DNA of 64,000 bases from Fredericiella sp963839515 (GTDB taxonomy: Bacteria; Chloroflexota; Anaerolineae; Caldilineales; Caldilineaceae), in assembly GCA_963839515.1 (NCBI GenBank), contig CAWIVN010000015.1, forward strand, positions 310,001 to 374,000, given 5' to 3'. Shown here piece after piece: positions 17,365 to 23,623 of the stretch (position 1 is the first letter of the stretch; the number at the start of each line of letters is the position of its first letter). Below the pieces are notes generated by a model, which was given only the letters and a program-made list of their open reading frames with translations, ran no database searches and was not told the origin of the DNA. The position numbers and the translations under genes were made by a program.

Positions 17365-18199
17365 ATTGGATCAACCCTTCGGGTACGCCATTCGGGTACT
17401 GCTCGTCGATGGCTTCTTGGATGCGTTGAATACGGTTCTCTGGATTGGGATGGGTGCTGAAGAATTCGGGCGGGCGCCCGCCGCTGCTCGACTCGGCAAG
17501 GATTTCCATAACGCGCAGCATTGCGTGTGGATCATAGCCTGCCTCGGTCATAAAGCGGACGCCTAGACGGTCAGACTCGAGTTCGTCGTCACGGCCATAT
17601 TTCAAGTTGACCAGTTGGCCTATTAGTGCTGCAAACTGGGCGGCATAAGCTGAGTTGGGGTTGTTGGGGTCATAAGAGGCGACGACGGCAGCTCCCGTCA
17701 AGTCTTGCGTGAGCTGGGTTTTGGCGATGTGTTCGGCGCCGTGCCTTGCCACTACGTGCCCGATCTCGTGACCAAGGACGCCTGCCAACTGGCCCTCCGT
17801 CTCAAGGTGCTGGAAAAGAGCTTCCGTAATAAATACCTGTCCCCCCGGCAAGGCAAAAGCATTGATTGTCTCCGGGTCGGCCAAGAGGTGACACTCAAAC
17901 GGATACTCGGTCTGCCCTGCGTCACTCGATTTAATGAGGCGATCGCACACTTGATCCACCAATGCCTGGCCGCGCGCATCTTGCGATTGCCCCCCGAACT
18001 CCTGTTCCATCTGTGGCGCGGCCTGCAGGCCCAGCGCCACTTCTTGTTGTTGGCTGATGCTAATGTGTTGCGTCTCATCAGTCACGGGATTATAGACGCG
18101 CTGTCCGAAGTAAGTAAACAGCGCCACGCCCACTAAGATCAGTGCAATTAACAGGCGGCCTGCACTAAGGCTGCAGCCGCCACGCGGACGTCGATACAT
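17363..18199 (-). CDS. M48 family metalloprotease
   Basis: A 278-residue zinc protease anchored by one N-terminal helix (about 15-31, LLIALILVGVALFTYFGQ). The catalytic HEIGH motif lies in GVLGHEIGHVVARHGAEHIA and the third zinc ligand Glu in RDDELESDRLGVRFMTEAGY, followed by FFSTHPNPENRIQRIQ as in BepA/LoiP-like enzymes. It probably acts outside the membrane in quality control of envelope proteins. A longer TPR region as in BepA is absent. The gene is convergent with the YciE-like gene and shares its terminator. Confidence 0.93.
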   Translation of the reverse strand: MYRRPRGGCSLSAGRLLIALILVGVALFTYFGQRVYNPVTDETQHISISQQQEVALGLQAAPQMEQEFGGQSQDARGQALVDQVCDRLIKSSDAGQTEYPFECHLLADPETINAFALPGGQVFITEALFQHLETEGQLAGVLGHEIGHVVARHGAEHIAKTQLTQDLTGAAVVASYDPNNPNSAYAAQFAALIGQLVNLKYGRDDELESDRLGVRFMTEAGYDPHAMLRVMEILAESSSGGRPPEFFSTHPNPENRIQRIQEAIDEQYPNGVPEGLIQ

Positions 18200-18431
18200 A
18201 GGTCTTTCTTCCTCTCCTCAACGTTTGTCGATAACACTTCGCGCCTGGACGGTAATACCCCTCAACGCGTGCAGCAATAGGTACCGATCCAATAATGGGT
18301 ACCTGATGCGGAGATAAGTTGCTTTCATCAGAGCCTAACCTAAGCTGTATGCTTTCACCGTACCGGGATGGATGCACGTGACGTCAAAGTCTGTTATGAT
18401 GGAGATACTAAGTGGAGAAAGGAGAGAGCTG

Positions 18432-19268
18432 ATGTTTGATATAGATCAGCGTTTACATATATCCACCACCGATGATCCGGCTGGAACCAAATCAGACGCA
18501 GGCCAATCAGAAGGCAGACCAGAAGGCGAGCCGATAAATCACCGTGCTATGACGGGGTTGAATGAGGCTGCGCTGTGTGAGATGCAGCATCGGCTGCTTG
18601 ACAGCGAAGAGAATGAGCGTCAGCGCCTAGCCCAGGAGTTGCACGACGGCCCTTTGCAGGAACTGCATAGTCTTGATTTCAAGCTGGTGGCGATGGCACG
18701 GCAAATCGCCGACGACCAGCAACAGGCACAGTTGAGCGAGATGCGTTCCACGCTGCGCCAGTTGGCTCGGCACCTGCGCGCCATTTGCCAAGACTTGCGT
18801 CCACCGGCACTCACGCCGTTTGGTGTCAGTGCTGTGCTGAGGTCGTTCACCGAATCATTCCAACAGAATCATCGTGACCTGACCATTGCCGTCGATTTGG
18901 ATGACGATGGCCAGCGCCTAAGTGAGCGCGCCCGCCTGGCCTTGTATCGCATCTACCAGCATGGGCTGCGCAATGTGGCCCAACATGCCGAGGCGACCCG
19001 GGTAGATGTGAGCCTGCGCATGGGTGAAGATTTTGTGCAGATGTGCATCGAAGACAATGGCCAGGGTTTTATCGTGCCGGAGGACTGGATGCCCATGGTC
19101 GAGCAGGGAAAGTATGGTTTGCTTGGTTGCGTCGAGCGGGCAGAGGCTATTGGTGGCCATTTCACAATACAGTCTACGCCAGGTAAAGGTACACGCTTGC
19201 ACGTGATAGTAGCCTTTTCTCTGGCACAGCCAGCGCTACCAGACCAGCTTCAGGGCGCCGGAGATTGA
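18432..19268 (+). CDS. NarX-type soluble histidine kinase (HisKA_3)
   Basis: A 278-residue kinase with no membrane helix and no recognisable sensor. Residues 1-45 are polar and low in complexity. The HisKA_3 domain follows, with His71 in RQRLAQELHDGPLQELHSLD, then an HATPase domain (about 175-260) with RIYQHGLRNVAQHAEAT, EDNGQGF and KYGLLGCVERAEAIGGHF. Signals are probably brought by another protein. An upstream in-frame ATG at 18372 exists, but GGAGAG and a TATGAT -10-like box in front of 18432 favour the shorter start. The NarL-type regulator at 19315 is the likely partner. Confidence 0.9.
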   Translation: MFDIDQRLHISTTDDPAGTKSDAGQSEGRPEGEPINHRAMTGLNEAALCEMQHRLLDSEENERQRLAQELHDGPLQELHSLDFKLVAMARQIADDQQQAQLSEMRSTLRQLARHLRAICQDLRPPALTPFGVSAVLRSFTESFQQNHRDLTIAVDLDDDGQRLSERARLALYRIYQHGLRNVAQHAEATRVDVSLRMGEDFVQMCIEDNGQGFIVPEDWMPMVEQGKYGLLGCVERAEAIGGHFTIQSTPGKGTRLHVIVAFSLAQPALPDQLQGAGD

Positions 19269-19314
19269 TTCATAAAGCATCTTTCTATATGGGCCAACTC
19301 GAGCAGCGAACACT

Positions 19315-19947
19315 ATGACCAAGATCCGCGTGTTGTTGGCCGACGACCATCCGATCGTGCGCCGGGGTATTCGCTCACTGCTGCAGACTGCGCCTGATAT
19401 CGAGGTGGTGGCGGAAGCGAAGAGTGGCCAGGACGCATTGAATTTGGTAGAAGAGTTGTCACCTGACGTGCTATTGCTGGATATGGAAATGCCTGGCATG
19501 TCGGGCGTGGATGTGGCCAAGAATCTAAAGTCTGCGCGGTCTGCCGTACGTGTGCTTGCCCTGAGTGCCTACGACGACGGCCAATATGTGCGCAATCTGC
19601 TGGCCAATGGGGCAGCAGGCTATATCACAAAGGAAGAGGCGCCCGAAATGATCATCGAAGCCGTGCGCGGGGTGGCGCGCGGCGAAGAAGGCTGGCTGAG
19701 CCGCCGTGCCGTGGCACGCATGTCGGCTTGGACGCGCGACAGCGAGCTGGCCGGCAACGAACTGTCCAGCCGCGAGTTGGAGGTCCTGCGCCTGGTGGTG
19801 GCCGGCAAGACCAACCAGGAGATCGGTCATACTTTGCAAATCAGCGAAAAGACTGTGGAAAAACACGTAGGCGCCATCTTCAATAAGCTCGATGTTTCCT
19901 CGCGCGTCGAAGCTGCGGTACAGGCTGTTCAACGCGGCCTGGTGTAG
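19315..19947 (+). CDS. NarL/FixJ-type response regulator
   Basis: A 210-residue regulator with an intact receiver (acidic pair DD at 10-11, phosphoacceptor Asp56 in LLLDMEMPGMSG, Lys in GYITKEE) and a LuxR-type helix-turn-helix (LSSRELEVLRLVVAGKTNQE, then SEKTVEKHVGAIFNKLDVSS). It follows the HisKA_3 kinase by 46 bases, and this pairing is the standard NarX/NarL or LiaS/LiaR arrangement. Targets are unknown. A hairpin with the same arms as the palindrome at 896 lies directly downstream. Confidence 0.93.
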   Translation: MTKIRVLLADDHPIVRRGIRSLLQTAPDIEVVAEAKSGQDALNLVEELSPDVLLLDMEMPGMSGVDVAKNLKSARSAVRVLALSAYDDGQYVRNLLANGAAGYITKEEAPEMIIEAVRGVARGEEGWLSRRAVARMSAWTRDSELAGNELSSRELEVLRLVVAGKTNQEIGHTLQISEKTVEKHVGAIFNKLDVSSRVEAAVQAVQRGLV

Positions 19948-19960
19948 TGCAACCTCGTGT

Positions 19961-19990
19961 AAGGTAGGGGAAACCCTACCTTGTTTCTTG
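19961..19990 (+). terminator. Hairpin with GGTAGGG-N4-CCCTACC core, terminator or operator
   Basis: Nine-base arms AAGGTAGGG and CCCTACCTT enclose a GAAA loop, followed by a T-rich stretch (GTTTCTTGGTT), which looks like a rho-independent terminator for the preceding regulator gene. The inner 18 bases equal the palindrome upstream of the paralogous regulator at 1010, and this copy lies 150 bases before the second paralogue. It could therefore be an operator, a terminator, or both. Confidence 0.6.
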
Positions 19991-20023
19991 GTTGTTCCCC
20001 ATTTACTCTTCTCCTATTTGCAC

Positions 20024-20050
20024 TACAATGAGTGTACAGCCCTGGGCTGT
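20024..20050 (+). promoter_or_regulatory. TACAAT -10 box followed by ACAGCCC-T-GGGCTGT palindrome
   Basis: A good -10 hexamer (20024-20029) is followed after six bases by a perfect 15-base palindrome (20036-20050), where a transcription start would be expected. The -35 region is not convincing. The layout suggests a regulated promoter for the degenerate-receiver regulator at 20131. Confidence 0.35.
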
Positions 20051-20130
20051 GCGCACACCTAAGTAACTCTCTTCGTTTGCGCAGCCCGTGAACGATTTGC
20101 ATCGCAACGAGTGGCGATTCCAAACACAAC

Positions 20131-20814
20131 ATGAATGATACGCCGATGATCGACTTATATGTCGTCCGCGCGAACTGTGGTGGCGACGATCCGCTGATGA
20201 CCGTTCTGCGTGATGAGCCGGATTTTTACGTCCGCGGTTGCACGGACAGCCCGGCTGCAGCTTTGACCCAGTTGGCTCGCACTTCTTGCGATGTCGCCTT
20301 GGTCAGCTATGTCCTGGGCGAAAGTGAGACACTAGACCTGGCGCGCGACCTCATCGGGCGTGAGCAACCAATCAAGGTGCTGATTACCGACGTTCCCAAA
20401 GTGGACGAGGTCATTCTGCACCTGTTGGAGGAGGGGGCCGCCGGCTATGTGTGCGCCGAGGAATCCTGGGCGGACTTGGTCAAGAAGATCCATGCCGTAG
20501 CCGAGGACGAGTTCCTCGTGCATCCGGACATCGCAGCCACCATGATGTCGCGCATTGCCGAGTTGAACCTGCTCCTGATTGAATTGGACGGCGGCAACAT
20601 GGCACGGCCGGAAACTGTCTATGCCGAGCTGACACAGCGCGAAGTCGAGGTGCTGCGCCTCCTGGGCGAAGAGAAGAGTAACCAAGAGATCGCGCAGGCG
20701 TTGACCATCGAATTGGGCACGGTCAAGAATCACGTGCACAACCTATTGCGCAAGTTGGACGTTTGCAGCCGCAAACATGCGGCCCAACTTGCCCGTCAAA
20801 TGCTGCCTCAATGA
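20131..20814 (+). CDS. NarL/LuxR-type regulator with degenerate receiver, paralogue of 1010
   Basis: A 227-residue protein built like the regulator at 1010. The helix-turn-helix (LTQREVEVLRLLGEEKSNQE, GTVKNHVHNLLRKLDVCSRK) is nearly identical to its paralogue. The receiver-like part again lacks phosphorylation residues: no acidic pair (IDLYVVRANCGGDD), Ser in place of the phosphoacceptor Asp (VALVSYVLGESE), and Ala/Glu in place of the conserved Lys (GYVCAEES). LLEEGAAGYV and DLVKKIHAVAEDEF are conserved between the two. Control by something other than phosphorylation is inferred. It follows a kinase/regulator pair and ends seven bases inside the convergent WYL gene. Confidence 0.88.
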   Translation: MNDTPMIDLYVVRANCGGDDPLMTVLRDEPDFYVRGCTDSPAAALTQLARTSCDVALVSYVLGESETLDLARDLIGREQPIKVLITDVPKVDEVILHLLEEGAAGYVCAEESWADLVKKIHAVAEDEFLVHPDIAATMMSRIAELNLLLIELDGGNMARPETVYAELTQREVEVLRLLGEEKSNQEIAQALTIELGTVKNHVHNLLRKLDVCSRKHAAQLARQMLPQ

Positions 20815-21890
20815 CGTGAGTAGCGATTGACAACCTGTTGGGCATAGTCCAGCAGGCTGCGCCGCAACGCTACAGGCGTCACCACCTCTATCCCCGCACC
20901 AAGCCCTAAAAGCTTGGTGCGGGCCCCCTCCAGGGTATCAAAGTGGAGAATCACCGTCATCCAGTCAGCCCCTTTTGTATCTGGCTCTGTTTCGGCTGAC
21001 TCTGTTGCGACTGTGCGGTCCTCTGACCACTCTGCCCAAGGGTGGTCTTGCGAGCGTTCCAGGTGTTTACCCAAGTACAGCGGCAAATCGACGTGCATCT
21101 GCGGCGAGACGCGTGCCACTACAGTGTAGCGGCCGCGATCCTGGCGAATGTGCTCGCACCATGTGCGCCAGGACCGCTCCAAGTTGAAGTCTCTCGGCCG
21201 TGTGAACGGGTCGTCCGTGGCGCGTACGGCCACCAGTTCGTCCACCTTAAAAACGCGCAGCCGGTCGCCTGTTTCTTCGCTGGCAGCGCACACAAGGTGC
21301 CATTCTCCTTCCTTCGCCACCAGCCCATACGGATCCACCAGGCGGTCGAATTGGCGGCGGTAGAAGCTTGATTGGCGGCGATAGGTGATCCACAGCCGGC
21401 GGTCGTTCCATACTGCCTGCTGGATGACCTGCAAGAGCGGTCGCGTGGATGTCTCTACAGGTATGGTGTCATCGACGGTAGAAGCAGTGGCTTTCTGCCA
21501 GCTTTCCCAATCCAGGAAGATACGTTGGCGCACCCATTGGTCGTCATGTTGCCGCTCGGCGGGCAAGGCGGCTAGCAGCTTGAGCAGCCCGGCCTTGAGG
21601 TCCGCCCCCAAGCCGAGATCCGCCAGGGCGGAGGGCATGCTGGCCATAAACAGCGCGCGTGCCTCGCCTTCGTGCAACCCAGTCAGGTGGGTGCGATAGT
21701 TGTCCACCAGAGCACACCCGCCGCCTGGGCCGCGGTCAGCATACACGGCAACGCCGGCGCTGCTAAGCGCCTCAATATCGCGGTAAACCGTGCGTACCGA
21801 CACCTCCAACTCGTCTGCCAGAGCCTGTGCCGTCATACGCCCGCGCGTCTGCAACAGCATCAACAGCGAAAGCAGCCTGTCTGCACGCAT
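20808..21890 (-). CDS. WYL domain transcriptional regulator (YafY family)
   Basis: A 360-residue regulator with an N-terminal helix-turn-helix (MRADRLLSLLMLLQTRGRMT, ALADELEVSVRTVYRDIEAL) and a C-terminal WYL domain (RRLWITYRRQSSFYRRQFDR followed by VDPYGLVAKEGEWHLVCAAS) plus the WCX extension. WYL domains bind small ligands or nucleic acid and tune DNA binding. It is divergent from a GyrI-like ligand-binding gene, a very common pairing in which the regulator controls both genes. A CTGACA-N5-TGTCAG palindrome in the shared intergenic region is the natural operator candidate. Confidence 0.93.
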   Translation of the reverse strand: MRADRLLSLLMLLQTRGRMTAQALADELEVSVRTVYRDIEALSSAGVAVYADRGPGGGCALVDNYRTHLTGLHEGEARALFMASMPSALADLGLGADLKAGLLKLLAALPAERQHDDQWVRQRIFLDWESWQKATASTVDDTIPVETSTRPLLQVIQQAVWNDRRLWITYRRQSSFYRRQFDRLVDPYGLVAKEGEWHLVCAASEETGDRLRVFKVDELVAVRATDDPFTRPRDFNLERSWRTWCEHIRQDRGRYTVVARVSPQMHVDLPLYLGKHLERSQDHPWAEWSEDRTVATESAETEPDTKGADWMTVILHFDTLEGARTKLLGLGAGIEVVTPVALRRSLLDYAQQVVNRYSRH

Positions 21891-21947
21891 AGGCCATTGT
21901 TACCCTTCGTGTCCTTCGTGGATCAATTCGAATCTCCCCGCAATATC

Positions 21948-21964
21948 CTGACACAAGATGTCAG
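21948..21964. promoter_or_regulatory. CTGACA-N5-TGTCAG palindrome, candidate WYL operator
   Basis: A perfect six-base inverted repeat with a five-base centre lies 58 bases upstream of the WYL regulator start and about 90 bases before the divergent GyrI-like gene. A second palindrome, GTGTCGCGACAC, is at 21993-22004. Either could be the regulator's site; the first also sits close to an A/T-rich segment that suits a promoter. Confidence 0.4.
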
Positions 21965-22054
21965 TATTTGTCAATATACTGAGAAACGGGATGTGTCGCG
22001 ACACCCTTGTGTGCAAAGCGAAGCAAACAAATGACATCACATAGGAGCAGAATG

Positions 22055-22531
22055 ATGAGCGAGTTGCAGGTCGAGATCGTGCGCCTGGCGCCGATGCAGG
22101 TGGCAAGCTTCTACGGCTTTGGAAGCGAACCTGAGTTTCAGGCGGCGGCGAAGTTGCTGGCCTGGGCGGAACCACGCGGGCTGCTGGACGGAGGCTTCGA
22201 ACACCGCATTTACGGTTTCAACAACCCCTCGCCGAGCGCCGCCAGTCCGAACTACGGATATGAATTCTGGTTGGAACTCAAGAATGGCGAAGCTGCGGAC
22301 GTTATCGGTGCGGACGAGACGGAACTCAAGACGTTTGACGGCGGGCTGTATGCTGTCGCCCGCTGCCGGGGGGTTGCAGCCGTGCCCGATACGTGGCGGC
22401 AATTGGTGACCTGGCTCGAAGACAGCCGCTACACCATGAGCCACAGCCAGTGCCTGGAGCAGCATACCGGCCGCCTCAATGGCGACATCGAAGCACTTGA
22501 GTTTGCGCTTTACCAGGCCATCGTCGAGTAG
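22055..22531 (+). CDS. GyrI-like / effector-binding domain protein
   Basis: A protein of about 158 residues with the SHS2-type GyrI-like small-molecule binding fold: MSELQVEIVRLAPMQVASFY, then FGSEPEFQAAAKLLAWAEPR, YGFNNPSPSAASPNYGYEFW and the GGLYAVARCRG strand. Relatives (Rob and BmrR C-terminal domains, GyrI, Bacillus YdeE-type) bind drugs or hydrophobic ligands. It has no DNA-binding part. The ATG at 22055 lies seven bases from AGGAG; the adjacent ATG at 22052 is also possible. Divergent pairing with a YafY-type regulator suggests ligand buffering or detoxification (inference). Confidence 0.85.
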   Translation: MSELQVEIVRLAPMQVASFYGFGSEPEFQAAAKLLAWAEPRGLLDGGFEHRIYGFNNPSPSAASPNYGYEFWLELKNGEAADVIGADETELKTFDGGLYAVARCRGVAAVPDTWRQLVTWLEDSRYTMSHSQCLEQHTGRLNGDIEALEFALYQAIVE

Positions 22532-22575
22532 CAGCCACCCCCCACGCGTAGGGGCACCGGGCACAAACGCGTAGG

Positions 22576-22640
22576 GGCACAAGGTCCGGCGGAAAAGCGA
22601 TTGCTGCAACAGCGAGACACGCCCCGCCGGACCTTGTGCC
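22576..22640. repeat. Intergenic inverted repeat, GTAGGGGCAC/AAGGTCCGGCGG type, copy 1
   Basis: Perfect 17-base arms (22576-22592, 22624-22640) around a 31-base loop. The left arm continues a GTAGGGGCACAAGGTCCGGC sequence, and a second GTAGGGGCAC occurs 23 bases upstream. A related element with 22-base arms lies at 33274-33350. It sits between the GyrI-like stop and the convergent sigma-factor stop and could act as a terminator, but the second copy shows it is a dispersed repeat. Confidence 0.65.
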
Positions 22641-22676
22641 TGTCCCTTCCCTCGCCGAACGCCAAGTCTCTTGCCG

Positions 22677-23408
22677 CTACATGCTAGGCATGGTAGCGTA
22701 TTCGTCCTCGCCCAATAGATTGGCCAGCGTCGCACGTGCGCGGTGTAGCCGGCTCTTGACGGCGTTGACCGACGAGCCGGTCGCCTCGGCAATTTCCTCA
22801 CAACTGTAATCGCCCCAGTAGCGCAGCGCGACGACCTTGCGCGTCTCGGCTGGTAGATGTGTGAGTGCTCGCTGCATGCGACTCGCCTGCTCTCCATGCA
22901 GGGCAACCTCTTCCGGCAGGGCGGACGGGCAGCGCAGGCCCAGCACCTGCACCAACGGCTCGTCGTCCAGCGAGAGAAGCTTCACACGCTTGCGGCGCAG
23001 ACGGTCGATACAATAGTGGCTGGCAATCGCCATCAGCCAGGTCTTGAACGAGCGAGATGCATCATAGGTGGCCAGCTGCAGATACGCACGCAGGAAAGTC
23101 TCCTGGGCTGCATCCTCGGCGTCGCCCGCATCCCCGAGCATGCGCAGGCAGAGATGATAGACCGGCTTTTGGTAGCAGCCGACCAACTCGGCGTAAGCTG
23201 CCTGGTCACCGCCCCGCACCTGCTGGATGAGGGCCTGTTCGCAGAATTGACCAGGGAACTGACCGGTAGATTGACCGGTAGATTGACCGGTAGATTGACC
23301 GGTAGATTGACCGAGAGATTGACCGAGAGATTGACCGAGAGATTGAACGGAAGATTGACCGTTGATCGGGCTGGTAAGTTGGGCGGCCATCGTATGCTCT
23401 TGCTCCAT
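22677..23408 (-). CDS. ECF-type RNA polymerase sigma factor with repetitive N-terminus
   Basis: A 243-residue sigma factor. Region 2 (about 60-130) has YAELVGCYQKPVYHLCLRML, DAEDAAQETFLRAYLQL and FKTWLMAIASHYCIDRLRR; region 4 (about 175-230) has LPAETRKVVALRYWGDYSCE and SSVNAVKSRLHRARATL. The first 55 residues are unusual: repeated four-residue units of the form (S/T)GQS coded by a 12-bp tandem repeat. No anti-sigma gene is adjacent. The start may be 23408 or 23390; the latter has a GGAG sequence upstream. A 12-bp inverted repeat stands 12 bases before 23408. The divergent copper ATPase gene suggests a stress or metal role (inference). Confidence 0.92.
   Translation of the reverse strand: MEQEHTMAAQLTSPINGQSSVQSLGQSLGQSLGQSTGQSTGQSTGQSTGQFPGQFCEQALIQQVRGGDQAAYAELVGCYQKPVYHLCLRMLGDAGDAEDAAQETFLRAYLQLATYDASRSFKTWLMAIASHYCIDRLRRKRVKLLSLDDEPLVQVLGLRCPSALPEEVALHGEQASRMQRALTHLPAETRKVVALRYWGDYSCEEIAEATGSSVNAVKSRLHRARATLANLLGEDEYATMPSM
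23244..23363. repeat. Ten-unit 12-bp tandem repeat inside sigma factor gene
   Basis: Ten units of the pattern AGATTGACCGGT (three units read AGATTGACCGAG, the outermost units diverge) lie head to tail. They encode (S/T)GQS repeats in the sigma factor's N-terminus. As 12 is a multiple of three, copy-number change would alter length without breaking the frame. Confidence 0.9.
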
Positions 23409-23419
23409 CTATAAGTACG

Positions 23420-23453
23420 CTATTTGTGCGTAATTACTTTCGCACAAATAGCT
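23420..23453. promoter_or_regulatory. 12-bp inverted repeat upstream of sigma factor start
   Basis: Perfect arms GCTATTTGTGCG (23420-23431) and CGCACAAATAGC (23442-23453) enclose a ten-base A/T-rich spacer. The element begins 12 bases upstream of the leftward sigma factor start codon. It could be an operator in the divergent region shared with the copper ATPase gene, or a hairpin in the sigma factor leader. Confidence 0.5.
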
Positions 23454-23623
23454 TGCTCCGTCGCCTTGCTAGTGGTAGGGTATATGCCTGAACCCCGGAC
23501 AGGATCGCGCCTGTCCATTCGGACAGTGGAGCGGATTCATAACCACTTCACAATTGTGTGCAATACTAGGTTCGCGCAACCGCCAGGCGCCACGCCAGAG
23601 GTTGAACATTCCTGGGAGGAACT

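Noticed and set aside
21918..21940. TTCGAAT sequence resembling a tRNA T-loop
   Set aside because: The flanking bases cannot form a T-stem and no acceptor or anticodon arm is present.
23244..23363. Repeat array considered as a CRISPR
   Set aside because: Units are 12 bp, adjacent without spacers, and keep a coding frame within the sigma factor gene.
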